The position numbers and the translations under genes are program-made. A model generated the notes under the pieces. It was not told the origin of the DNA and did no database searches. It saw only the letters and a program-made list of their open reading frames with translations. A stretch of DNA of 41,837 bases, from the IMG/VR virus record IMGVR_UViG_3300003690_003729, positions 1 through 41,837 of that record; one strand, 5' to 3'. The stretch is from a virus. Shown piece after piece: positions 7,164 through 14,534 of the stretch. How positions within the stretch are numbered: the first letter of the stretch is position 1; the number at the start of each line of letters is the position of its first letter.

Positions 7164-7367
7164 TTATTCAGCGGAGAGGGTGTCTTGGTCGTATTGGGCG
7201 ATGCCGCGCAGCATGAGCATGCGAGCGGTGGCCGACATCGAACGCATTTCCAGCTGGGTGATACGTTCGAGATTGGTTCGCTCGGCCTCGGTGAGGTAGG
7301 TCATGATGGGGCTGTTGCAAGCAGCGGCAGCCAATGGCTTTTGGGCGATGGTGTTAGCGGTGGCCAT
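7164..7367 (-). CDS. Small ribbon-helix-helix-like protein
   Basis: A 67-residue protein with the segment YLTEAERTNLERITQLEMRS followed by a helix MSATARMLMLRGI, resembling ribbon-helix-helix regulators. Ribosome site TAAGGAAG. It is the second gene of the leftward early operon. Which operator it might bind is unknown. Confidence 0.55.
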   Translation of the reverse strand: MATANTIAQKPLAAAACNSPIMTYLTEAERTNLERITQLEMRSMSATARMLMLRGIAQYDQDTLSAE

Positions 7368-7413
7368 GGGTTAGGCTTCCTTAGTAAAGTGAAAGGCTTT
7401 AAAAGGGTTGGGT

Positions 7414-7683
7414 TCAGACTGAAATGAGGGTTAGCGTCCACGACATTTTTTGAGCCCCTGACTGATTGGGTAGGAAAGAGGCGGTGATGTCGGTGGCGCC
7501 AAAGCCGTTGAGAATCAGCAAGATGTTGATGAACTCTTGGAAGGGCATTGGCTTTGCCTGACAACGGGCATTGAAGCTTTCGAGGCCTTCTTGAGCGCTC
7601 TCAACGGTAAGCACCCCTTGGGTTTTGTTTACAGTCAGTTTTTCCACCGTGATTAGCGGTGGCATATCAGAAGGTATGGCCAT
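7414..7683 (-). CDS. First early-operon protein, unknown
   Basis: An 89-residue protein beginning MAIPSDMPPLITVEKLTVNK. Start chosen for AAAGGGAGCC eight bases upstream; the frame is open further but enters the promoter/operator. Being first behind the repressor-controlled promoter it occupies the place of cox in P2, but I see no helix-turn-helix and no similarity to Cox, so no function is assigned. Confidence 0.6.
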   Translation of the reverse strand: MAIPSDMPPLITVEKLTVNKTQGVLTVESAQEGLESFNARCQAKPMPFQEFINILLILNGFGATDITASFLPNQSGAQKMSWTLTLISV

Positions 7684-7710
7684 GGCAGTGGCTCCCTTTT
7701 GAAGTGAAAG

Positions 7711-7758
7711 AATGTGCATTGCTTGACGAAAGATAATGCACGTATGTGCATTAGTCAA
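7711..7758 (-). promoter_or_regulatory. Leftward early promoter with embedded repressor operator
   Basis: On the minus strand: -35 TTGACT (7753-7758), a 17-bp spacer, and -10 TATCTT (7730-7735). The spacer holds a perfect dyad, AATGCAC-GTAT-GTGCATT (7735-7752). A second semi-palindromic AATGTGCATT lies at 7711-7720, just downstream of the start. The placement means repressor binding would block polymerase. The dyad also sits just ahead of the repressor gene and probably autoregulates it. Confidence 0.75.
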
Positions 7759-7777
7759 AGGGTGATGAGGAGATTTT

Positions 7778-8443
7778 GTGCCTATTAATGATCGCTTGAA
7801 GGAAGAAAGACTCAGATTAGGCCTGTCTCAGGAGGACTTCGCCCGCTTGGCTGGTGTGTCCAAACGTGCACAAGCTAATTATGAAAAAGGTGAAAGAAGC
7901 CCCCAGGCGGAATACTTGGAAGCTCTTCAGGGTGAACAAGTAGATATCTACTACATTCTGACGGGACACCGTTCCGGCACACCTGACGCCCAACCCCTTG
8001 GCCTACCTGTCGTTGAACCGGGGCCGGATCTCTCCCCCGTTAAGATGTACGACATCGAAGCGGCAGCGGGCGCTGGCCGCAGCTTTGAAGGCGAACCGGT
8101 AAAAACCACGCTGTACTTCTCCACTGCTGAGCTTTCTGAGCAGGGACTAGACCCTGCCCAGGTAGTGGGCATTAAAGTGCGTGGCGATTCGATGGACGGC
8201 ACGCTGGCCGATGGGGATTGGGTGCTGGTGGATCGCAGCAACCGCGACCCGAAACAGGAAGGGGTGTTTTTATTGTTGGTGAGCGGGGAGCGCCGGATAA
8301 AACGGGTGCAGCGCCTGGCGGGCGGCGCTCTGTACTTGATAAGCGATAACGACCATTACCAGCCGGAAATGATCAAGCCGCAGGATATGCATGATGTGGA
8401 GATTCTTGGTCGCTGCGAAATTCGTATTGGGCGGGTTGTGTAA
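7778..8443 (+). CDS. CI/LexA-type prophage repressor (HTH + S24 peptidase)
   Basis: A 221-residue repressor that would hold the lysogenic state. Residues 4-60 form an XRE helix-turn-helix (RLRLGLSQEDFARLAGVS). A linker follows, then a LexA-fold S24 self-cleavage domain with Ser138 in RGDSMDG and Lys175 in RRIKRVQRL; the cleavage site is likely in the AAAGAGR segment near 95-101. GTG start with GAGGAG upstream. P2 itself has a short non-cleavable C repressor, so this phage carries a lambda-like, probably SOS-inducible switch on a P2-like chassis. It is divergent from the early operon and shares its operator. Confidence 0.92.
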   Translation: MPINDRLKEERLRLGLSQEDFARLAGVSKRAQANYEKGERSPQAEYLEALQGEQVDIYYILTGHRSGTPDAQPLGLPVVEPGPDLSPVKMYDIEAAAGAGRSFEGEPVKTTLYFSTAELSEQGLDPAQVVGIKVRGDSMDGTLADGDWVLVDRSNRDPKQEGVFLLLVSGERRIKRVQRLAGGALYLISDNDHYQPEMIKPQDMHDVEILGRCEIRIGRVV

Positions 8444-8510
8444 CTGTAAAACCATAAAGGCAGTTTTGTGGTTTTGAGGCTGCTAAAAAGAAAAGTGGGG
8501 AGAGTGGGGG

Positions 8511-9638
8511 ATGGAGTTAATCGCACTGGGAATTTTAGGGCTAGCGATATTTGGTTTCTTCATTGTGGCCATTGAAGACCGCAAGGAGGCGAGAAAAGCA
8601 GGGGAGCCGACGGGGTCATTGCGTTGGCACTTTCAACAGCACATAGCTAAAGATAAGGCAAAGAAGAATACGCGTAAGGATGCTAAATTAGCGAAAAAAC
8701 AGCAAAACTTTGATGACAATTCCAACGATTCCCCACCATCACTAGCTCCTGAGACTGCACCAGAAGAACCACCTTCTAAGCCAGTACCTGTCGAGAAGCG
8801 ACCACCACCAGAGCCACACACTACCACCGAACATGCGCCAATAGGCCCATGGAAAGCGGTCGATACCGCATTAGTTGAGTTTGAATATCAGGGTGAAGAA
8901 GAGCCTATCGCCATTTATGTCGCTAGGGTATGTGATACCCATGTGGCTGGGACGCTTGAAGGCGAAAATTTCGATGCATTAGAGCGTGAGTATGCTTTTA
9001 GTGAATTCAAAAGCGCGGTAATGCTACCGCTTGAAGATGACCTTGAACTACCGGTTGACCAGCTACGTGGCTACTTACTAGCCAACTACCCTGATGATTT
9101 GAGTAATGACGATAGTGATTGGGAGGAAGAACTACCGTCCAAAGAGGTTGAATCGGTGCCCAGTTCTACCGGCACTCTGCGTTTTGTGTATCGAGATGCG
9201 GACGGTAATGAGAGTACTCGCGAGCTAACCAACTTCAAAATGAGCGCAGATAAGGTGCGTGGTATTTGTCTCGATCGTAATGCGATACGCACTTTTCGCC
9301 TTGAACGCATCGTGGAGTTCTTGGAAGGCGAGGAGCAGCTTTATGCATCCAAGGCTACGCCACGCGCCCGCCCTGAAATACCGGACTCAGTGCGCTCTGG
9401 CAATCCTGAAATCGCTTTCTCAGGCTTTGATGCCAAAACCCGCGCTTCGCTAGAGAAAACTGCCCAGGCGCATGGGTTTGTGGTGCGTAAGTCGGTAACA
9501 AAAAACCTGGATTATTTTGTGGCAGGCCAAAGGCGTAGTGGTGCCAAGCTTGCTGAGGCTGAAGAAAAACCAGGCTGTAGTGTGATAGATAAAGAGGGGT
9601 TTCTTTGGCTCGTGGCTACGGGTGAAGTTAAGAACTAG
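8511..9638 (+). CDS. Membrane-anchored WYL-like and BRCT domain protein
   Basis: A 375-residue protein with an unusual build. One membrane segment at about residues 3-22 is followed by a lysine-rich stretch and a proline-rich linker (about 66-110). Then come a region resembling a WYL-type small barrel (VEFEYQGEEEP...), a second clearer WYL-like segment (LRFVYRDADGNESTREL... RTFRLERI, about 223-275), and a C-terminal BRCT domain (about 299-375: IAFSGFD...GFVVRKSVTKNLDYFVAG). BRCT modules occur in DNA-repair proteins and WYL domains sense ligands or nucleic acid. It is in the cargo position next to the repressor. Domain calls are by eye; function is unknown, perhaps DNA-damage or phage sensing. 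Confidence 0.65.
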   Translation: MELIALGILGLAIFGFFIVAIEDRKEARKAGEPTGSLRWHFQQHIAKDKAKKNTRKDAKLAKKQQNFDDNSNDSPPSLAPETAPEEPPSKPVPVEKRPPPEPHTTTEHAPIGPWKAVDTALVEFEYQGEEEPIAIYVARVCDTHVAGTLEGENFDALEREYAFSEFKSAVMLPLEDDLELPVDQLRGYLLANYPDDLSNDDSDWEEELPSKEVESVPSSTGTLRFVYRDADGNESTRELTNFKMSADKVRGICLDRNAIRTFRLERIVEFLEGEEQLYASKATPRARPEIPDSVRSGNPEIAFSGFDAKTRASLEKTAQAHGFVVRKSVTKNLDYFVAGQRRSGAKLAEAEEKPGCSVIDKEGFLWLVATGEVKN

Positions 9639-9664
9639 CTAGATCGGCCCCAATGGAGAACAGA

Positions 9665-10418
9665 ATGGTTGATCCAGAACAGCAGCTGATTAAGTTATTG
9701 AATAATATTAATAACTGCCATTCAAGAAACGCTTTTCAGTCAGCGTTAATTCATGTTGATAAAGCCGAAAAGCTCTATGCAATGGACAAGGAAATGTGTG
9801 TTCTTCGGGGCATTACAGCAGAAGAGGAAGCAGCATCTGGTTTGATGCTTTGCCTTAAGGAAAGAGGTTATAAACTATCAAATAAACTCAAACATCGTGA
9901 CCATGTTTACAAAAGTTCTATATATCCATTCATTTGCTTGGTTCAGATGGCGTTTGGTGGTGTGCTTCAAAATAGTGGGATTCAGTTAGGATTAGCAATT
10001 GTTGATAATAAAAAGGAGTTCTCGTTAAAAAACTTATCATACTATTCCTGGCTGCGACCTTTATTCGTATCCGATTCCACCTTTAAATTTTGAATTTAAG
10101 TTAAATGGAGTGCATGTTGGCTATGACGAACAAATTGATGCTTACTTGAAGCATGTGGGGAGTGATGACATCATAAAGTATAATAAAAATCTAGCTAATG
10201 TGAGGAATCAGGTGTTATATGCTAGTGCTGAAGGTTGTCCGAATGTGGAAATAAAAAAGAGTTTTGTAGAGGCAAAAAAGAGGAAAGTTTTAGAGATTTT
10301 GAAAATATACCTTTTAGTTAAGCCGCATCACGAAAATCAACTTTTTGTACAGCAAAGTATTTATGCTTATCTAAAGATGATGAGAGTTATTTCTAAAGAT
10401 GTAACTGGCTTGTATTGA
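9665..10418 (+). pseudogene. Frameshifted AT-rich cargo gene, possible HEPN/AbiV-like
   Basis: Two open frames read as one protein if one base is skipped at about 10058-10064. The first half ends WLRP then a stop at 10091-10093; after the shift the frame continues SYPIPPLNFEFKLNGVHVGYDEQID and runs to 10418. No good start exists for the second half alone, so one gene of about 250 residues is likely. Start at MVDPEQQ (GGAGAA upstream). Segments such as HVDKAEKLYAMDKEMC, then ITAEEEAASG and HRDHVYK, faintly resemble HEPN/AbiV abortive-infection proteins. The shift could be mutation, a sequence error or programmed +1 frameshifting. Confidence 0.55.
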
Positions 10419-10448
10419 CTTTATTGGGTTTTAATTCTGGGAGGGGGT

Positions 10449-11657
10449 ATGAGTGATTTTTTTTCTTTTTTTGGCGACCTTGTAGAGAGTTTTTTTTCAA
10501 CTTTAAAAATACCTATTGGCGTTTATATAACATGGTTTCTTCTAAGAGATAAAATTAGGCTTTATTTGGTAAGAGATATCGTAGTTGCAAGGTTGAAAGA
10601 GATACAGGATATAAAGGCTAGTGTTAGAAAAAAGATTGCAAAAGAAATTAGTTGTTTTATAAGGAATGATTTTAAAAAAGGGAGTAAGTGGGTTGGTAGC
10701 TCTGATGTAACATATGGTGCACGAATTATTAAAGAGATTTCAGATGAGTCTTTTCATGCGGAAAGAGGCTTGGCAACTCTAACTTATTTGTCAGAATATG
10801 TTTTTAGTGGTATAGAAGCTGAAGTGAAAGGCTCTTTAGAAGAAGGTATTGAAATTAATCGTAGTCGGATGTCTAGAAGATATTACTGTAATCTTCTATT
10901 TAGAAATCTTTCCCTTATTGATTCCTATGCTGCACGTTCTATTGAAATACCTAAAAATTTCTCAACTAGAAATAACGATAAAATTGGGCACTCTTCTGCA
11001 GCCTACGTTGGAAAGGGGGGAATCAGTTCTTTTAATGGTTTAGAGCAAGGGCCAAGATTTGACCCAATGGGCTTTTATTGTATTGAGTACCTTTTTGATA
11101 TTTTAGGAGTTGAAGTTAATAAGATGAATTTTATTAAGAATAAATATTTTTTTAAAGCACTTGGCGGCAGCGATACATTTTATATTTGGTTTATTGAGAG
11201 AAAAGTTTGTGCACCTATTAATATTGATTTGGGGGAGGTTATCTTCGGTAGGAAGATGATGAACTTAATTGGTGTTGAAATTTTTAAGGGGGTCAAGCCA
11301 GGTAATGAGGGGAAGTGTATTCATTTTTACTATTGCAATTTGAGTGGGTTTTTTGGTTTTGTTGATTCTGTTAAAGACTCAGAAGTTAAGGGGGTTTTTT
11401 TTAATTTTTTCGGTAATAATGATTTTGCTGTAGAGGTTATAAAGGGTGCAGAAGTTGTTGTTGTAAAAGTTCCTTATGCTTGTGCTACAGAGGCATATAG
11501 ATTAAAAAGAGGTGAGATTGCATATAAAGCATATAAAGCATCTCGAAAAAAAGCGCTTGCTTTTGTTAGAGAGTGTCTATTATCAAGTCCGTCATCATTG
11601 TTGGATATATTGCTTTATAGGTTTTGTTTTCGATTTAAAAGGTTTTGGGGGGGGTAA
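10449..11657 (+). CDS. Unknown membrane-anchored cargo protein
   Basis: A 402-residue protein I do not recognise. It has an N-terminal hydrophobic segment (about residues 15-32, FFSTLKIPIGVYITWFLL) followed by a basic helix (VARLKEIQDIKASVRKKIAKE). The large cytoplasmic-looking body is rich in Phe, Tyr and Lys and ends FRFKRFWGG. Base composition is far more AT-rich than the phage genes around it, with many homopolymer runs, a sign of recent transfer. Strong ribosome site GGGAGGGGGT. It follows the frameshifted gene by 30 bp in the same direction, suggesting a two-gene cargo operon, plausibly defence or exclusion. Confidence 0.6.
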   Translation: MSDFFSFFGDLVESFFSTLKIPIGVYITWFLLRDKIRLYLVRDIVVARLKEIQDIKASVRKKIAKEISCFIRNDFKKGSKWVGSSDVTYGARIIKEISDESFHAERGLATLTYLSEYVFSGIEAEVKGSLEEGIEINRSRMSRRYYCNLLFRNLSLIDSYAARSIEIPKNFSTRNNDKIGHSSAAYVGKGGISSFNGLEQGPRFDPMGFYCIEYLFDILGVEVNKMNFIKNKYFFKALGGSDTFYIWFIERKVCAPINIDLGEVIFGRKMMNLIGVEIFKGVKPGNEGKCIHFYYCNLSGFFGFVDSVKDSEVKGVFFNFFGNNDFAVEVIKGAEVVVVKVPYACATEAYRLKRGEIAYKAYKASRKKALAFVRECLLSSPSSLLDILLYRFCFRFKRFWGG

Positions 11658-11780
11658 TGTGGTAATTGGTGTGGTTGAGATGATTTAGTGGTTGTCGCAA
11701 GAAATATATCATTTCCACTCAATTGAAAAGCAACCATTAACTTTCGAGAAGTAATTATCAGGAGGCTATTACCCCGTTTT

Positions 11781-12284
11781 CTATCCACCTAAAATTGCTC
11801 CTAGCGCTGCAACAAGAGCAGGGTGCTTAGACATCTCCGATAAATTAGATTTCCACTTGCCCTTCTGTTCTGAAGGAATGCTGCTCGATTGATCAATCGC
11901 CATCTCCAGCTGTTGGAAGTAATTATTCACTTCTGTGTTTTGTACTGAGACGTGTGCATCGCCTGCCGCAGAAATGGCTGACTGGCTGAAGTGACCACTG
12001 AAATAGGTATTATTAGTAACATTTGTCGGGGGATGTTTTGAAACTCCTATATCCTGTGGTTTAAGTGTCTTGACGCCATATGGAGTTAGTCGCGCAGAAG
12101 TACAATTAAGAGCAAGTATGAGAATTTCTTGTTCATGAAGCATTTCAGCGGCGCTTGCAATGCTATGCCATGGTGCGCCTAGTTCACTTTCTAACGACCT
12201 AAGATCCACCATGCCATTGTTGCCGAGCTCGTACTCATTGAGCATTCTATCGGCGATAGCTTTTTTAATGTCTTGTATGTTCAC
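11781..12284 (-). CDS. Winged-helix-like cargo protein with repetitive linker
   Basis: A 167-residue protein. Residues 1-75 look like a winged helix (IKKAIADRMLNEYELGNNG... LESELGAPWHSIASAAEML... RLTPYG). The middle is an Asn/Thr/Gly-rich strand-like linker (NVTNNTYFSGHFSQSAIS, GDAHVSVQNTEVNNY). The C-terminal helices (FQQLEMAIDQSS...HPALVAALGAILGG) resemble short helical tails seen in accessory and defence proteins. GTG start with GAGGTG. It stands alone, divergent from the UmuD-like gene. Function unknown. Confidence 0.55.
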   Translation of the reverse strand: MNIQDIKKAIADRMLNEYELGNNGMVDLRSLESELGAPWHSIASAAEMLHEQEILILALNCTSARLTPYGVKTLKPQDIGVSKHPPTNVTNNTYFSGHFSQSAISAAGDAHVSVQNTEVNNYFQQLEMAIDQSSSIPSEQKGKWKSNLSEMSKHPALVAALGAILGG

Positions 12285-12394
12285 CCGTACACCTCATGAA
12301 TATTTTTAATATTGACCTAAGTAAGATTATACAGTCTGTGAGCTAGCAGCACACATCCACCAGCAACCATCAAAACTATACCTCTTGTTTTATG

Positions 12395-12410
12395 CTGTCA
12401 ATTTATACAG
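12395..12410. promoter_or_regulatory. LexA (SOS) box
   Basis: CTGTCAATTTATACAG matches the LexA consensus CTGT-N8-ACAG exactly, with an AT-rich centre and TA after it. It lies 75 bp before the UmuD-like gene and about 110 bp upstream of the divergent winged-helix gene, so DNA damage should induce the former and perhaps the latter. Confidence 0.75.
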
Positions 12411-12484
12411 TATTGACTGCAGGGAAGGCGACAAGAAAACGTTAATTTACGTCGCTTAATATGGAGTAGGCATAGGGTAACAGC

Positions 12485-12835
12485 ATGCGAGTGAACTACT
12501 TGGGGCCGGTGGTGGTGGGCGTGGAGCACCCAGCGGTGGCAGAGATGGATAGCCGAAAATTTCCACCTAGCTGCTTTCTGGTGGAGATAAGCGAGGACGC
12601 ACGCCCCGGCGGGCCGTGGATGGAGGGCGATGTGCTGGTGGTGGATGAGGCGCGCTCGTTTGGCCACGGGGATCTGGTAGTCGCTGAGGTGGAAGGTGAG
12701 TACCGATTGTTTAAATCCCATCGCGTGGGGAGCCGGTGCCGGTTATTGCCAACCAGCGGCGGGCAGGGGTGTTTTATCACTGCCAAACAGTATCGAGGTG
12801 TGGTGGTGAGGCAGGCCAGGTGTTGGGCGGTGTAA
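12485..12835 (+). CDS. UmuD/S24-like protein lacking the catalytic serine
   Basis: A 116-residue protein with the LexA/UmuD peptidase fold: MEGDVLVVDEARSFGHGDLVVAEV matches UmuD's DGDLLIVDSA...HGDIVIA block, and the Lys side is present (EYRLFKSHRV). The Ser-Met dyad that normally precedes the GD motif is replaced by ARPGGPWM, so autocleavage and peptidase activity are probably lost. There is no DNA-binding domain and no umuC partner. Phage proteins of this kind (such as HumD of P1, which mimics processed UmuD) modify the SOS mutagenesis response. A LexA box lies upstream. Confidence 0.75.
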   Translation: MRVNYLGPVVVGVEHPAVAEMDSRKFPPSCFLVEISEDARPGGPWMEGDVLVVDEARSFGHGDLVVAEVEGEYRLFKSHRVGSRCRLLPTSGGQGCFITAKQYRGVVVRQARCWAV

Positions 12836-12848
12836 GATATTTCTTACA
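12831..12848 (+). promoter_or_regulatory. TGT-N12-ACA dyad upstream of a small-RNA-like module
   Basis: TGTAAGATATTTCTTACA, a near-perfect dyad that fits the reported P2 Ogr site pattern TGT-N12-ACA. It overlaps the stop codon of the UmuD-like gene. A -10-like CATAGT (12892-12897) lies 55 bp to the right, so it may drive a rightward positively controlled transcript. The same half-site TGTAAGA is found at 15884-15901. Confidence 0.5.
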
Positions 12849-12903
12849 ATGAGATGGCAAAATGCTTACATGCTTTGCTCATTTAATTTGGCATAGTGGT
12901 GTG

Positions 12904-12991
12904 GTCGCCTAATAGCACGCGTGGCGGAAACGCTTCGTCAGAAGATTGCGACAGCAAAAACCCCCGGCTATTTGGAGTGGCCGGGGGTTTT
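12904..12991 (+). ncRNA. Candidate structured small RNA
   Basis: Between the dyad-controlled promoter and a strong terminator there is no open reading frame, but the sequence folds. A closing stem GTCGC/GCGAC (12904-12908 with 12948-12952) brackets two short hairpins (GCGT/ACGC at 12919-12933 and CTTC/GAAG at 12933-12944), followed by the terminator hairpin. The predicted length is about 90 nt. It could also be a leader for the KAP gene with attenuation at the terminator. This is inference from sequence only. Confidence 0.4.
12957..12991 (+). terminator. Strong intrinsic terminator
   Basis: Perfect 12-bp stem AAAACCCCCGGC/GCCGGGGGTTTT (12957-12968 and 12980-12991) with an 11-nt loop and T-run. 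It works in either direction and separates the UmuD-like/small-RNA unit from the KAP gene, which starts 50 bp further on. Confidence 0.85.
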
Positions 12992-13041
12992 GTGTTAGTG
13001 AAGTAGGATGCGGTAACAATAATTACTAGATAGGGGAAGTC

Positions 13042-14469
13042 ATGAGTGCTTGGGAAGGTGATTTGCTTGGACGTGCTGAAGTAGCTGAATTTCTTCAAAA
13101 TTTATTAGAGAATGGTAATGACGACATAAAGGTCGTCAATATCGATTCCCCTTGGGGGACTGGAAAAACCTTTTTCTTAGAGCGTTGGTGTAAGCACTTA
13201 CGTGAAGGAAGAGGCGTGGTCTACTTTAATGCATGGGAAAAGGACTACACCGGTGATCCTTTCGTCTCTTTGGTGTCGGCGATTCGTGACCAACTGAAAG
13301 CGCAGAGAAACTTGTCAGATGACATAGAGGACACGATCAACGATTTCACGGTTAAAGCCAAAAATGCCATTGTCAGCACAGCACCGGCCTTGACCAAGGT
13401 GCTTAGTAAAGGGCTATTGAAAAAGCTTATCGCTGTGGAAGGGGAGGAGCTTGCAGCAGCGATCCAAGCTGCCACTGATGAAGTAGCGGATAAGGCAGTA
13501 GAGGCCTTGATTGTTAATAGTGAGAAAGATCAAGAAGCCGTTAAGCAATTTAGAGATGTTTTTGAAAAGCTTGTAAGAGAGGTCTCTGTAGCAAAAAGTG
13601 GTGAAGATGATGATTTTCCTGTCTATGTGTTCATTGACGAGCTTGATCGTTGTAGACCAACGTATGCGATAGAGTTATTAGAGCGTATAAAGCATTTTTT
13701 TGATGTCCCTGGTTGTACATTCATCATTGCTACTGATACGAAGCAGTTAGGGCATTCGATTAAAGCAGTTTATGGAAGTGAGTTTAATTCTTTTGAATAT
13801 CTAAAAAGGTTTTTTGATATAACATATTCACTTGATAACTCAGATGTTGAAGCTTGGGTGAGCGTAAATTTCGACATTCCAACAAGTCAATATTTTTATT
13901 GTCTAGGGTTAACCAGAGATTATCAAACAGATGGATACAATATGGCATGGGTTACTAATACAAACCAAGTCCCCCCTGACGAAAATGCAGTGATATGTAA
14001 AAGTGTTGATCTAAATGATATGCAAGTGATTTTTGTATCTTTGTTCAAAACTTTTGGTGTTTCATTGAGAGACTTGATGAAAATACAGAAACACCTTAAA
14101 GCTTCAATTGCGAATGCAAGCATAAGAGAGCTTCACTTTTTTTTATTATGTTATTTGATTTTTTTAAAAAATGCAGATGCTGAATTGTTCAGAGCTTTTG
14201 TTAAGGGCGATGAAAAATATTTTCTTGGTACTGCAAATAGGAAGTTCTCTCCTTGGAGTCTTTACTTTACGACGGAATCAATATCAGTGCACGATATAGC
14301 TCTTTTATATTTAAAAGCATGTCAGATGACAAGAGCTGACTTGAGAGAGAATTTAAAACAAGAAGATAGTACATTGAGCTATCAAACTAAAATCATTTTA
14401 GACGCTTGTAACGGAGCAGATTTTGCAAAATATTTTAAGCTGGTAAATCTAGCTATTCAGATCAAGTGA
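13042..14469 (+). CDS. KAP-family P-loop NTPase
   Basis: A 475-residue KAP NTPase. Walker A is DSPWGTGKTFF (residues 35-45) and Walker B is VYVFIDELDRCRP (about 195-207), with the KAP-typical YFNAWEKD and FLERWC segments between. The insert after Walker A (about 95-150) is helical and may be membrane associated (APALTKVLSKGLLKKLIAVEG). KAP proteins include PifA of plasmid F, which blocks T7 infection, and many occur in prophage cargo loci. Composition turns AT-rich in the second half. It is alone between a terminator and the toxin-antitoxin pair, so it is probably a self-contained exclusion gene. Confidence 0.8.
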   Translation: MSAWEGDLLGRAEVAEFLQNLLENGNDDIKVVNIDSPWGTGKTFFLERWCKHLREGRGVVYFNAWEKDYTGDPFVSLVSAIRDQLKAQRNLSDDIEDTINDFTVKAKNAIVSTAPALTKVLSKGLLKKLIAVEGEELAAAIQAATDEVADKAVEALIVNSEKDQEAVKQFRDVFEKLVREVSVAKSGEDDDFPVYVFIDELDRCRPTYAIELLERIKHFFDVPGCTFIIATDTKQLGHSIKAVYGSEFNSFEYLKRFFDITYSLDNSDVEAWVSVNFDIPTSQYFYCLGLTRDYQTDGYNMAWVTNTNQVPPDENAVICKSVDLNDMQVIFVSLFKTFGVSLRDLMKIQKHLKASIANASIRELHFFLLCYLIFLKNADAELFRAFVKGDEKYFLGTANRKFSPWSLYFTTESISVHDIALLYLKACQMTRADLRENLKQEDSTLSYQTKIILDACNGADFAKYFKLVNLAIQIK

Positions 14470-14534
14470 TTGGAGCGTGGGGTTAGCTTGTTCCTGATCC
14501 TTCAGGCAACTACCCCCGGTTCATTGGTCGGGGC

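Noticed and set aside
7723-7728. TTGACG as a rightward -35 for the repressor gene
   Set aside because: No acceptable -10 at 16-18 bp; a repressor promoter may be weak or elsewhere, so it is not listed.
12319-12338. Second possible LexA box near ATTATACAGTCTGTG
   Set aside because: ACAG is present but no CTGT at the required N8 distance.
14506-14530. Terminator between KAP and the toxin
   Set aside because: Only a five-pair CCCCG/CGGGG stem without a good T-run; too weak to list as a feature.
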